A stretch of 64,000 nucleotides of DNA from contig JAIWQS010000266.1 in assembly GCA_029891385.1 (NCBI GenBank), positions 1 through 64,000 on the forward strand, in the 5' to 3' direction. The position numbers were made by a program, and so were the translations under genes. The notes beneath the pieces were generated by a model. That model worked only from the letters and a program-made list of their open reading frames with translations, did not search any database and was not told where the DNA came from. Origin of the DNA: Erythroxylum novogranatense (taxonomy: Eukaryota > Streptophyta > Magnoliopsida > Malpighiales > Erythroxylaceae). Positions 40,247 to 53,573 of the stretch are shown piece after piece; the stretch's first letter is position 1, and each line of letters begins with the position of its first letter.

Positions 40247-42976
40247 TGTAGCATCCCGTCACCGATGGGATGGGCATATTGGTAACTTAGAATGGGTTAG
40301 GATTGTGTGCATGCATATTTCGAATTGCACATGCATTTTAGCCTCCATATATATATTGATAATTGGAAGTTGTTGCACTAGCATATGCAGGTACATGCAT
40401 GTATGACATATTCCTGGTATAATTGTGTAAATTGGAAATTCTATGATTTTTGTGTAGATTGTGCTTTGAATATTGAATTGGAGTGAAAAAATGAGTTCTA
40501 GGGGTTTGAAAAATAGAATTGGAGTGTATGATCATGTGTTTCATATTTTTGAGGATTTTTAGGAAAATTTTCTGGAAATTTTGGAGTTTTATGTCCGGAC
40601 AAAAAAAGATGACCTAATGGCTGATAAATTGGATTCCGGTTCCGAGATTGATTGGCAAATGGCACGGGAAAATTAGAGTCATGATTTTAGGATTTATTGT
40701 TTAGAGCCATTGCAAATTCGGGAGAGAATCGAATAAGAAACTAGATTTAGGCTTTATGGACTGGCCTTGTGGCAAAAGTTTTGCCAAACAAGCCTTAAGC
40801 TTTTAAATTGTTTTGGGTTTAAAACCCTTGCTCCTTTGAATTTGCTCCCTCGATGCTTGCTTCTTTGGAATGAAAAAAAAAATTGCTTTCCTCTTTATCT
40901 TCTTCTCTTCTTCTTCTTCGTGGATCATCATATTTGCTCTTTGTTTCCATTTTTCTTGCTTAATTGCTTCCTTCTTCACTTATAACCTATCCCTTAAGCT
41001 TTGTGTCGGAGAAGATGATGATGAGTATGGGTTTGGGTGACTACTGTGGGTGTGTTTGTGTTAGGGGATTGAAGTGATTTTGAAGGTTTGAAGATTTATC
41101 AAGTAAGTTCTTACTCTTTTTCCTTTGGATAGTTTAATTTGTGGATTAATTGGAATATATTGATGATTGATTAGAGTATTTGATGAATGGGAAATGTATA
41201 GGTTTCGGATGATATGAGTTGATGATTTTATCTTGTTTTGTTTTGGTAATTGAGGGATAATGGTTATTTGATGGAATTGAGTTTAGGGATTAGTTGTTTT
41301 GAGTGTATTAAGTTATTTTGGGAGTGTTTGAAGGAGAATAGTTGGATTAAAATTTAGCATCGGGCGTGTTTCTAGGGTTGCACGCCAAGCAGCAATTTTC
41401 CTTTCCACAAGTCGCCATGAAGCGCTAATGGAACACTGAGTACGCGCTTAGCGGCACGCCGAGTATCTTGCTTAGCGCATGCTGCATGCCGCCGCCATTT
41501 CTCCGAGAGTGAATTATAAATTTTGAGATTTTAGCCCTAATGAATTGGTTCTTGATTTATTGCAATTTAGAGACTAAGAACTGCAAATTTATAAGAATGA
41601 AATTTCTGAATCAATTTTGAAAGTTCTCGAAATCGGATGGCAATTGAATAGTGAATATGATTTCGATATAAAGATAGTCCCTATGTCTTGGAGTTTGACT
41701 TTTGGGAGTTCTGAACTTAGTTAAATGAGTTATGGTGTCTAGGAATTTCTATCTTTTAGAGAAAAAGAGTTGAGATGGAAAGTTTTGGGAATAGTGTCGG
41801 GAATGTTATGAACATGTATATTACGCAATTCATTCGCTGCATGGGCATTATTGACTACTGTGATTGTGCTATTGGTAATGTTTGTGTATTCTGATTGTTT
41901 TAGAGGCACAAGTGGAGTGTCGATCTTCCAACGTGGCTGAAACTTCTCGACATTAGCTCGAAAGTTTAGAGGTGAGTAACCTAGTTGGTTCCTCAATCTT
42001 TGTGTGTTTAAAATTATGTGCTTATGCCATGTGGAGATAATGGAGGGTTTATGTGTTTGATTTTGATTGATTTCGGACCATAGGTGTCCGAAATGTCAGG
42101 AACTTGATATCGAAGTGTCATTTGTGTGTGAATTGTAATTACTTGGTTTTAATGCGATTTGGGACATATGGCATTATGTTGTGACACAACTATTGTAAAT
42201 TGAGACATATGCATTCATGCATAAAGGCATGTTTAGATAATAACAGTTGTGACCGGAGCAGCCACCGTATTTCAGAGCTTAAGGCTCAATGCAACAGGGC
42301 CTCGAGCCCAACGTAATTCAAAGCCACAGGCTTACCGTTAATGAGCCCATTTTTGGGACAGATCAGGCGCACGGTCACAACACCGTAATAAAATGAAAAG
42401 TGTCACATGTGCATTGCATATACGAATGACTAAATGTGGACTGTGTGAAAGGCGAAACGCCTTATATTTGTGAAATGATAACGCATGTGATATTTCTGAA
42501 TGTGTTACTATGTGATATTCTGTGAATTAGTTGTATATGCATGAGTTGAGTGAACTATCGATGATGGTTTCTCGCTGAGTTCGCAAACTCACCCAATATT
42601 GCAAATATTTTTCAGGACAGAGATAGTAGACTCCTAGCTCCAGTGAGAGAGAGACTTTTCCTGCCTTGTAGAGCGTGTTGGCAAGAGAAGTATGGCACAA
42701 AAGTGGTTCAGCTGGGACTTTTGGAGATGACCTAGTGAGGAGTTTGCTTTAGTTCTTTTGAGTTTTGTACTGACCGTGGACAATGACAGAATTGTGTATT
42801 TATGGTCTCAATGGAAAGAAATGAGAAAGTATTTTGGTTTCAAAGATTAGTTATTTTCATATTGATGCCATGTGGATTATAGTTGGGTTTGCTGGTAGTG
42901 CGCCCTTATCGTAGGTTATGCATCGAAACGGCCCACGGGCGTCCCGGTGTGTGCCCTACGGTAAGGGGGCGCTACA
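40247..42976 (+). repeat. 3' LTR of the Tekay-type element
   Basis: TGTAGCATC to GCGCTACA, followed by the CAAAA duplication. Differences from the 5' LTR are scattered substitutions plus a replaced GC-rich patch at about 41355-41500. Confidence 0.95.
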
Positions 42977-42981
42977 CAAAA

Positions 42982-43926
42982 CTACAGGAATAGTATAACG
43001 ATTTTTATTAGAAAATGAAGAAGGTTTACAACAAACACCCCATTTTCAAGAAGCAACTACTGATAGTTCAACATTTTACGCAATCGCTACTAAAATATAT
43101 AAAGAATTTATCGAAAAAGATATCAAGTATCATAGAAATGAAGCAGCAGAAACTGATAGAAAAAGAACCCTATGGCATCTTAATAGCCTTCAGATTTGTG
43201 ATCTATGTTATTTAGAACATTATATCTGTGAGTTTAAACGATTTTATTACCTTCCATGAAGGGACGAGCAAGAAATTTATATACAGGTCTTTATACAAAA
43301 ATTACCATATCCCGTGAACCAAAAAGTCGAAGATAGATTTCAGAAAAAGAAATGAAAGAAATCAAAAATAGCTTATAATTTAGGAGGTGCTATATTAACC
43401 ACACAAGAAATATTAGCAGAACACTGCTTAGAAACTAAACTTAGAAAAACATTAAAACATTAAAACCTTCAACCCTGCTATTCTAAAAATGCAGATGTGC
43501 TACAGCAATATAGTTATGAGGCAAAAAATAGACATAATTCTAAAGCAAAATACTATTAAAAAACATAGATTTACACCCTATAAATCATATAGATGGAAAA
43601 GATATCATACTCATTATTATAAACAAAGACCTTTTAAACCTTATAAAAAACATTTCAGAAGAAGAAAATATAGACTATTTAAACCTAAAAGATAAGATTG
43701 TCCACAGAAAAAGAAAAATTGCCGATGTTGGCTATGTAAAGAAGAAGGACATTATGCAAATACATGTCCAAAATGTAAAAACCCAAAATATACAGAAAAA
43801 CTTAATATTTTACAATTAGCCATATTCGAAGAATTAGAACCGATAGAATCTGAATATAATATTGATTACACAATCTCTTCTATTTATCAATATGAGTCTT
43901 ATACAGAAAACTCAAATCCTCGCTAA
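42982..43926 (+). pseudogene. Capsid protein of EPRV-B, C-terminal part
   Basis: Continues the CP after the gypsy insertion: helical core, a very basic stretch (YKSYRWKRYHTHYYKQRPF), zinc knuckle CWLC-KEEGHYANTC at 43726-43767 and an acidic tail. Frameshifts and stops near 43259, 43460 and 43694. Confidence 0.85.
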
Positions 43927-45807
43927 ATCTAAATACAACTTTTATTCAAGTGATAATTCAAAATAAAAAAAGTTAATGCATATATGAACCTTTGGAGCTA
44001 TAATTTGTATTGCTTCTAAACAATTATTAACAACATGGAAAAATTAGAAAACCATTACAAATAAGAATAGCAGATAGAAGTTTTAAATCCAGACGGTATG
44101 TAAGTTACTATAATAATCTTGTGATAGAATATTTTACATTTTCATTACCTTCAATATATCAACAAGAATCGGATTATCATTAATATTAGGAAATAATTTT
44201 TAAAATTGTATAATCCTTTCTATCAATATTTACATTACATTACTTTAAGAACACCTATAATCAAAACTTTAAATCAAAATTAATTATTCTCAAAATTCCT
44301 ATTTATCATAATGACCTATTATTAAAAATTACAAGAAATCACTTATAAATTAGACCATCTTCACTTCTATCTTCTAAATAATATATCTATCCAATTGGAA
44401 ATAGAAATTTTATTAGAAAATGTATGTAGTGAAAATCCTTTAGATCCCATCAAAATCATAATAAATAGCTTATAGAAATAAAACTTAAAGACCCCACTCA
44501 AGAAATAAACATTCGAAATAATATACCCTATTCTCAACAAGATGTTCACGAATTTACTACTGAATGTGCAGATTTACTTACTAAACAATTAATTACATCC
44601 AGTACAAGTAAACATTCAGCACCTACTTTTTATGTAAACAATTCAGCTGAACAAAAAGGAGGTAAAAGAAGAATGGTTATCAATTATAAAAAATTAAATG
44701 AAGCAACCATAGGAGATGCATATAAATTACCACGAAAAGATTATATTATAAATAAATTAAAAGGACATATATGGTTTACTACACTAGATGCAAAATCCGG
44801 ATATTAGCAACTTAGATTGCATGACAATACAAAACCTTTAACTGCTTTTACCTATCCTCCACAAAAGCATTATTAATGGAATGTTGTAACCTTTGGGTTA
44901 AAACAAGCCCCTAGTATATATCAATGTTTTATGGATAATAACTTAGCAGTACTAGAAGAATTTACCTTTGTATACATTGATGATATAATTATTTATTCTA
45001 ATCAGGATAAAAACGATCATTTAAAAAAGGTCAAAATAGTTCTTCAACGTTGTAGTGAAAAAGGACTAATTTTGAGTAAAAAGAAAGCACGTATTGGGCA
45101 ACAAACTATAGAATATTTAGGCATTGAATTTCAACACAATGGTTATTTAAAACTACAACCTAATATATTGAAAAAAATTAATAAATTTTCTAGATCAATT
45201 ATCCAATAGAACTCATGTATAACAATTTTTAGGTCTTTTAAATTATATGTCTGACCAAGGTTTCTTGAAGGATCTTGTAAAAGAAAGAAAATTATTACAG
45301 CAAAAATGCATTACAACATTTCAGTGGACTTGGAATGATGCAGATACCAATCTGTGAGGAAACTCAAAGCATTATGTACACATTTACCCGTGTTTATAAT
45401 TTTCTGCCGAAGGATAAACTCCTTGTGCAAATAGATGCAAGTATGGATACATGGGTAGGGTGCCTTTTGGCAAAATCACCCAATCAAAGCAAATATCTTT
45501 TATGCAAATATATCAATGAGACATTTACTTCCCCAGAATGCAGATATCTGATACATGAAAAAGAGACTTTAGCTTATCTCAAGACATTAAGAAAATGGAG
45601 AATAGATCTCTTACAGTTAAATTTATTATTCAAACATATTCCACTTATCTTTGTGGCTTTCCAAAATATAATATAAAAGCTAATTATAATCAAGGCCAAT
45701 TGATCCAATGGGAATTGCAATTTAATCAATATCAGTTTGAAATATATTATATCAAATCTTCTGATAATTTTCTTGCAGATATATTAACCAGAGAATGGAA
45801 GCAGTAA
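43892..45807 (+). pseudogene. Pol of EPRV-B
   Basis: The protease motif is degraded (the DTGA codons are altered near 43985). RT is readable from about 44600 with RRMVINYKKLNEA and YIDD at 44973-44984; RNase H follows with LLVQIDASMDTW and ends LADILTREWK. Stops near 44808, 44877, 45208 and 45357. It retains the RT catalytic region that EPRV-A A2 and A3 have lost. Confidence 0.9.
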
Positions 45808-46262
45808 TTCAAAATCTCGAAGAAGCACTTGCACAAAAAGAAGTACACCTAGTCAATCAACAGCAAATTCTTGGAGCCATTACTAGAGATATCAACCAAC
45901 TCAAAACTATAATCCAAGTTTTGAAACAAAACACCAAAGAGCAAACCATACCCCATAATGAAGCTACCTATATACCCATACCTACACCTTCAGTCACTAT
46001 TCCTACACCCATAACTCCACAACAAATTACTCAAACACAACCACCACCAGCTCAGAAACAACTTATGTCATCTACAATGGACCCATGGTTAGACTTTATG
46101 ATGCATGGCATAAAGCAGCCATTCATATAACCGAAAAATCAGGTATTTTACATAAAAGTTTTACATCAAGGATAGAAGCCAAAAAAGCTCTTGCAGATTA
46201 TAGACAACAAAATCCAGGATTGAGACCTCAATACAAGCAAGTATTAGAGACACCTGCCTCTA
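45795..46262 (+). pseudogene. TAV-like protein of EPRV-B, N-terminal part
   Basis: Begins inside the end of Pol. A coiled coil, a Thr/Pro-rich linker, then the viroplasmin-like segment (VRLYDAWHKAAIHITEKSG), frameshifted at about 46070. Interrupted by the solo LTR. Confidence 0.83.
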
Positions 46263-49200
46263 TGTTGGGACCCGATCCGGAAATCGGATCCCAACCGAAA
46301 AAGCAAAACGGAAAACGGAATCGAATAGAAACGGAAATTTCGCATCGAAATTTCGAATTAAAAAAAAACAAAGCATAAGAATCGAAAGCGAAGCGCATAC
46401 TCGAAGCAAATGCAAATCGGAATCGAATACCAAATCGACAGAAATCAATAGAATCGAATCATAAGGCGGGGATGGAAAGCGGAAAATCGAAAAGCGAGAA
46501 ATCGTTAATCGGAATACAAATCGCATCATCGGACCGAAACGAATACTCGAAAAAATTGTGCATCAGAAATACGAATAACAAAGCGGAGAAACTCGAAAAG
46601 CAGAATTCCGAATCGAATGCGAATTGAAATAATCAAACTGAAACAAACACCGACATCCGTTTCAAACATGAAGCATAGCAAATTCATCGCGTTGGAAACC
46701 TTACGACATTTCAAATCCGGTATAAATTTTTTTTTATTCATTCCTTTTTCTCTTTACTCAATCACATTCAAACCATACAATTTCTTTTTTAGAAAATTAT
46801 CCTCATATAACACTCAATTCATATCATTTATCCTAATCACGCAAATCTCATCTTTACCAAACTAACTTCTTAATTCTTATTCTTGTCTTAACCCGATTTT
46901 TACCGAAAATCGGCAAGATAACAACCAGATTTTGACAAATTTCAAAATTTTCTCGCAAAGGCAAAACACACTTCTAATATCTCAACCCAATAACACAAAT
47001 CAACATCGGACCTCCCGTCAGGAATCCAAACACCAAGTAAACGCACATCTAAACCTAACACTTCAAAAATCCTCGATCGATCATATAAAATCTCAATCAA
47101 TCTCAACCACATTTAATATCTCAAATCCATATACAAAATCCTCATTCAATATCCAATTACAAACATAAAGCATAATCATACTCAATTATGATCTTAAAAT
47201 CAATATCCAAGTCTCGAATTCATAAACATCCCGTATTAACTGCTTTATATACACAAAAGGCAATTCAAGCCAAAACAATATCAATTCTCAATTTACACAA
47301 AAATTACAAATGCGACAAAATCAAACTTGACGCTCTTTCATCCGATCTCCTACTCGAAAACCTGAAGATTGGGATGAAAAGGGGGGTGAGCTCGGAAGCT
47401 CGTGGATAATATATTTATAAACTGAACAATAAGCGGAAAAATCTTTTATTTTTCAAACTTTTCAAACATTTCCCATTCGGAAATTAATCCAAACATTCAT
47501 TTTAAAACCTTTCAAAACATTCATAAACCTTCCTCAACATTTTCTAAAATTTCCAAATCTTCATTTGTTTCAAAGTATTCATAAACATTTACTTTCTCCT
47601 TTCTCATGTACAATTTCATATATGAATGCATCACGTCATAATACATCACAACATAAACAAAACAAAATCACATAACATGTCAAGTGGTTTAGTGTTGGAC
47701 CCCACACCCCACCCGTAGGTGTTTGCAGGTTATACTGCGGCGTGTGTTTGCGAGTTATACCGCGGCATCCAACACAAATCACATAACACATCAGATGATT
47801 TGGTTTGGTTCGGTCCAAAACAGACGTCTTGCACATTTCGCATAAGCGGTTCAGACAACGATCGAATGTAGGGAGTCCGAGATCGAACTCCTATGCCACT
47901 AATGAGCAAGGGAGAAGGCTATAACAAGTAGAGACAAGTCTTGACTCACAAAAGGACTGACCAAACCCACTTAACACATAACGAAAACGGAATTCAGATT
48001 GCCCGAAGGCACTTTTCGAAAATCTTGATTTTCATATTTTTCATCTCATAACATCAAATTGTGTCATAAATGACACAAGCAGATATTTACATGAATTCAC
48101 ATAATCAATGTAATGCAATGCACATCACCAAATTAATCACATAATAATCACATTCATGACCAAACATGCACTAATTTCTTTAAATCATTTAAATCATAAA
48201 TCGAATAATTTGAAACTCATGAATTTCATAAATCTTATATTTTCTCAAAATCATTTTCATAAAATCATTTATCAAAACTTTGCTTCTTAATTTTTTTCAA
48301 ATTCGCATTCTTAGCTTACAATTCAATAAATAAATATATTACCCACCTCATATCCATGCTAGCATCTTGTCCAATGCTTCAATTTGACCTTTTCTCCTTT
48401 CTTCATTCCAATTGAAAATTCCCTAAATCAATTTCATCAAAATTTAATCTCATAAATAACTTAATCCTTCAATTTGATGCATAAGTCATCAATTCTTACT
48501 AATTCCAAGATAGTTACATCACTAATTTCAAAAATCCCCCAAATTACAAATTGAACCTAAACCAATCCAATCAAATTCAATATCATAATTAACTTAATTT
48601 CTCAAATTGAACTTAGGAAATATCAATTCCTCTCATATTCAAGCTATTTAAATCTCCAATTTTGAAAATCCCCAATTTTCAAAATTGGCCTAAACCAATT
48701 TATCTAAATTCAATACCATAAAATACAATTTCTTCAAAATTAACTTCATATTCCACAAACTCATATCATTATCTATAATTATACACCAAAATTTCACAAA
48801 ATCCCCAAATTTCAAATTAAGCCTAAACCTTATTCAAATTTTCATCCAAAATTAAACACAACCTAAAGCATATATATCAAAATCAACTTCATAAATCACA
48901 AATCCAAGCCTTTATCCATGTTTCTAAACCAAAAATTCATCAAAATCTTAAAGCTCAAAATTTCTTCTTACCTCTTTTCTTCTCCAAATTCGAATTTTTT
49001 TGGCTTGGAAGGAAGCTCTTATGCTCCTCTACCTTTTTCTCTCTTGGAACCATCCCAAAATCCTTAAGAAACAAGTAGAAAAATTAAAACTTACCTTTCT
49101 CCCTCTTCTTTTCTCCATAACCGAAACACCTTCTCCATTCTTCTTCTTATTTTCTTCCTCCTTTCCTTCTCATTTTTTTCCAGCCCATTCGTGGCTTTTT

Positions 49201-51002
49201 AATTGCTCAAAACGACATCCCTCATGTGTTTTGAGGCCAAGTCATAAAAATGGTGCTTAAAAGACCAAAATGCCCTTGAACTCTACTTTATGTCATGCCT
49301 ACTTGCGGGTTGATTCGCACTATCAATTTGAAGGAATTTGTCTAAACTTTCTTCTACAGAAATGTTCCTCTCAATCATACGAATCCAACGCCACTGACCG
49401 CGCTCAATTCGGATCACTACACCAAAAGTTATACGCAAAACAGTTCAGGTATATGCATATTTTAACACATTTTCCATGTATGATTATTTCCGTCCAAAAA
49501 TTCACATTCTTAATCCCAGATTTGAAACGTTACGTCTTCATAACAATTGTAGCCTTATGTCTCTAGTTTAATTCAAATCAAGAATCGCCTCATTCCGATT
49601 CCCAGATCAAAAGTTATGCTCAAAATACTCTCAGGTGTTCCCAATCCAAAAATTACACTCTAATTCGAATTTCCATTCATAATTCGAAGGTCTTAAGGGC
49701 AAAATTAACATTTCATTTCTTCATATGATTTGTAGCCCCTTGTCTTATCTTTATTTCTCCTCAAGAATAACTTCAATCGGATCTCTACAGATCCCGAATT
49801 TCACAAAATACTGAACTATGTTTGGAAAATTTCCCGACTCACTTTGATTAAATTAATCACCATTAATTTAATCTCAAAAATTCACAAATTTCCATGAGGA
49901 TGTAGATAATTGTCTTAGGAATCCAACACCGCAAGAATCGACTCAATCGGATGTCGGACGGAAAAAATATAAGCAAAATAGTGAACAAAGGTCGGATTGG
50001 AAGAAATAACAAGCAAGAAAAATCAAAACGGCGTCGTATTGGAGAAACAAAACAGCGCCAGATGAAACAAAACAGCTGGGCTGGCGCGAGGCTCGCTCGC
50101 CCGAACAACGCGTCGTCCTAGCGACGCGAGCCGAACGCTCGCCATCTCTAGGGCGATGAGTCGCCCTAGTGACTGGAAAATTTCATTTTCATTTTTTTTT
50201 CACAAAAAAATCCGAAACTTCCAAAATTCATAACTCTTACTCCTGAACTCCAATTTTGACAAACTTAGTCTCTATAGAAAGCTTGAAGAAAGCTCTACAT
50301 CTTTTACGAAGGACATAAAAATCAATTTGAATCCTACAGGAGTCCATTTTCCGGTCAAAGATACTATCCTCTAATAATCATGCTAAAACCACAATATGAA
50401 CTTGTAAAAATCATAACTTATTATTCTGAGATCGAAAAATTGCATACTTTATATCGAAATAAAGATTAAAACAAATCCTTAAATTTTCATGAAGAACATC
50501 AAAGCTCAATTAACCTCTAACTAGGTTAATTTCTCATTCAAAGTTTCAATCATAATTAAAGTCAAAAGTCAACCCTATCACACATAAACTTTGACTGATC
50601 ATAACTTTCACTCCCGATATCGAAAAATTACAAACTTTATGGCTACAGAAAGCTCTTAACATAACCTACAAATTTCCAGAAGACTATTATATCAAATTTT
50701 GCCTAAATCAAAAGTCAACTTTCAAAGGCCAAAAAGTCAACTATTTCACAATTTTTCATATTTTCACACTTTCTCTTTTTAGTGTCATGATTTTCAACTT
50801 AATTTCAATCAACTCATCTACTTAATTTCATAAACCATACCAATCCACTCAAAACCTCAAAGATATCAAAATCAAATCATTTCTTTTTTTTCTTCTCAAT
50901 ATTCTTTAAATTTTAAGCCATCTATTATACAATACATTCACCAAGCACTCCTTAAATTTCATTTTTATAATTCAAATTTCACTCAAAGATCGGGGTCCAA
51001 CA
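46263..51002 (-). mobile_element. Solo LTR, 4.74 kb, gypsy type
   Basis: Starts TGTTGGGACCCGATC and ends GATCGGGGTCCAACA, flanked by CTCTA on both sides (46258-46262 and 51003-51007). No gag, pol, PBS or PPT and no convincing coding frame in 4.7 kb, so it is best read as one LTR left after recombination. Motifs like the chromovirus LTR end (complement of GGGGTGAGCTCGGAAGCTC near 47380) suggest minus orientation. A GC-rich patch lies at 50080-50170. Confidence 0.82.
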
Positions 51003-51007
51003 CTCTA

Positions 51008-51654
51008 CCTCCAAAAAACAATCCTTAGGCAAACCAATTAATTTGGATCGGATCAATGCTATACCCACCAAAACTTTACAAATTGAAGCCAGAAAGTCAA
51101 CTTCAAAAATCTTCTATGACTGTTTTCATAATATAAACAATTGGATTGAGACCCTCAAAGTCCAACAATATTATCCATTGAATCGAGGAAAGTATGGACC
51201 AAAAGCCATAGTTCTTCCAGAAGCAAAACCATTGACAACTTACCTCCTCTTCCAAAGTGGACTCATTGATACACTCTATTTAACCAATCTTTAGATTCTT
51301 TTTGAATTCGCACTAGGATTTACCCAAGCTATTCGAAACTAAAAATATCATTTTGCAAAAAATAGAGAAATATATATCAAAATTTGGAGTAATTATCCTA
51401 TTTTTATGGAAAACGCTTCAATCAAGGATGCAGACGTAATCTTGCCCAGAATTGCATTTATCACCATTGGAATTAGCAGTGGTATTTATCCAGCTATTGA
51501 TACACCTCTCAATCACTCTTTTGACTGGGAAACCATTAATCAATTTAACCTACCATGCCTTAAAGGAGTCTTTATCCAAGCTGCACGCATCAATGCAGAA
51601 TCAACAATCAAAATCAATTACAAAGGATTTCATTTACTGCTGAAACTTTGCTAA
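51008..51654 (+). pseudogene. TAV-like protein of EPRV-B, C-terminal part
   Basis: Resumes after the solo LTR. Contains RGKYGPKA and PLTTYLLFQSGL, shared with EPRV-A TAV, then a stop at 51292 and a further open part to 51654. Ends before the acidic C terminus seen in EPRV-A, so the integrated copy is truncated. Confidence 0.85.
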
Positions 51655-53573
51655 AGCCTATTTAACCAAGGTCTAGCCTGTTGACTTCGGGCCGGAGCGA
51701 GCCTAGACTAGTTGCCATCTCTAAAGAGATTTGTTGTTCGTAACCCTGCTTTGTTTCACCTTAATTGTTATTCGGACAAGTTATGCCTTTCCTCTAGGCA
51801 ACAAATGACACTAATATGAGCATCTAAATAAATATGATCAAACAACCGATTGCTTAAGAACCATGCAAGTAGCATTCCAATCAAAACCAAAGATTAAAAA
51901 ATATATATATAAGGGATCATACATTTTCCTTTGATAGGATAATCTAAGCATGCCATACATGAAGAGGGCATGGAACAAAGAAAATATCCATTAGGAAAAT
52001 ATGAATATGAAGACAATTACGAGAAGGCATTTAAAAATAGAAGAGTTTGAGAACAATCAAGAATGAATAAAATTGACAAGTGAGAACAAATAAAAACTAT
52101 ATTGATTAATCTCATCAAATAACTCAAGCAAACAGATGACAATCATTTTTAAAGTGATATAAGGTGAGTTGACCAGTAATAGCATACCATAGCCCCAATT
52201 ATTTCTCTAAGCTCATTGTCATTAGCGCCATAACAAAGTGGATCTCTAAAGCTAAACTATAAAAGGAAAACATGAGCAAAAATCACAAATAAAAAAAGAT
52301 ATGAATGGGGGAAAGTTAAAGCACTCAGTTGATTCGAGAGATAATGTTATGTACAGAACTTGTTTTACCCTAACAAGGCATAATGGTTTGTTGAAATTTA
52401 GAGTAAGTATGACTTTAAACGATAAAAACCTGGTGATAAATGTTATACCAACCGAAAAGACTGAAAAGTTTGGAAAAATCTTAGACAACAAAGTATAAAG
52501 AATTCTCATTTACTCAAACCAAGATCCTATTATTCTTTGACAACATAACACAACCATCAATATGATTGTATAGTCACTCAAAAATGCAAATAAAAAAAAG
52601 CATAAAACTACTAATTATAAGTCAATAACCTTCTTCACTATATGGGACTATTATATTTTATCATGAGCAGAGTATAAGAGGATTTACTATTCTATTACCA
52701 ATTTTACAAAGATTTTTTAAAAGTTAGATAGCAAATAGTCAGATCAAAGATAATGCAAATCCATCAGATAAGGAAACACAAACATAAGCAACTACAACAC
52801 TAAAAAGTTAAAGCATGATGATGTAATTGACATTTAGCAATAAGTTTAGCGTCTAATAATGATTTTCACCCTATTTATAACTGTAGTCGCATTAAAACAG
52901 ACTCGCAGATCTGTTACCTCTAAAGGACCAAATAGGTGGACTTTAAAGTTTCCTTCAGCTAAAAGTTGCAATAAAAAAGTTTTGAGGAAGAAATAGAAAG
53001 ATAGCGAAACAGAACAACAAAGGAAAGTTAAGAACTATTAAATTTAAATAAGATCAAAATATGTTGAGTTAATGTTAATGTTAAATGGAGCAACCAATCC
53101 TAATTTCAGACACAGGAATGAGAGAGGAAAACTAAAACTTGAATTAGAAGTGAATAGTGGTAGTAGAATGAGAGAAAACCAAAGAAAATATATGGGAAAT
53201 AGAAGGTAATTGACTCTAAACTGGTTATTATAGAGTTTGAACTTTGAACTACTAATTTTAAATTAAACTCGACCTGATAGATGCTACTTCAAAATGCTTC
53301 TCTCCCTCAGACAACTACATTCCATTGGAGTAAAATGTCGCCTACAGGTGCATGTGTATAAAAGTGAAAACATAACTAGTTACAAGAGCCCGATTTAGAA
53401 GACGTGATATGGAGAGAAGAGGATGAGGAAACAAAGACAAGAATGTCTGTCGCGGGGTTGGAAGCTGAACCAAAAAGAATTTGGAAACTAGAGTTGCTCT
53501 CCTCTTTCTTTTATTCTTTTTACTATTTTATATTATGCCACTGCTAGAAGAAAGAGCAATTGGGTTTTGGTTC
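51655..53573. other. AT-rich sequence without a recognised gene
   Basis: About 1.9 kb of AT-rich sequence, unlike the viral and LTR neighbours. Small open frames (for example 52301-52498) have no recognisable similarity. Two short minus-strand stretches look exon-like (see the separate entry). It may be host DNA flanking the EPRV-B insertion. Confidence 0.6.
52188..52256 (-). pseudogene. Possible host exon remnant (69 bp)
   Basis: On the minus strand a 69-bp open stretch (FRDPLCYGANDNELREI) lies between an acceptor-like CCTTTTATAG and a donor-like GTATGC, with no stop. A second exon-like stretch (EGNFKVHLFGPLE) occurs near 52920-52962, bordered by TTTTAG and GTAACA. The protein is not recognised. 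Weak, but the normal codon-like composition stands out against AT-rich surroundings. Confidence 0.3.

Larger units (their letters stand above)
32867..42976 (+). mobile_element. Ty3/gypsy chromovirus (Tekay/Del type), complete with target duplication
   Basis: Two LTRs (2785 and 2730 bp, TGTAGCATC...GCTACA), PBS, gag, protease, RT, RNase H, integrase, chromodomain-like end and PPT in order. CAAAA directly precedes and follows it (32862-32866 and 42977-42981). Coding frames are broken in gag, at the PR/RT border, in RNase H and in integrase, so it is non-autonomous. It is younger than the EPRV-B integration it sits in. Confidence 0.96.
30814..51654 (+). mobile_element. EPRV-B, diverged relative of EPRV-A, twice interrupted
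   Basis: Plus-strand order ORF D, MP, VAP, CP, Pol, TAV, each recognisably homologous to EPRV-A but much diverged. It lacks a promoter and ORFs A to C in the window because it begins inside ORF D at the microsatellite. A gypsy element lies in CP and a solo LTR in TAV; both left 5-bp target duplications. Without them the EPRV-B sequence is about 6.0 kb. Confidence 0.92.

Noticed and set aside
46260..47409. Series of short ORFs in the solo LTR
   Set aside because: None matches gag, pol or any known domain, and their composition follows the AT-rich LTR.
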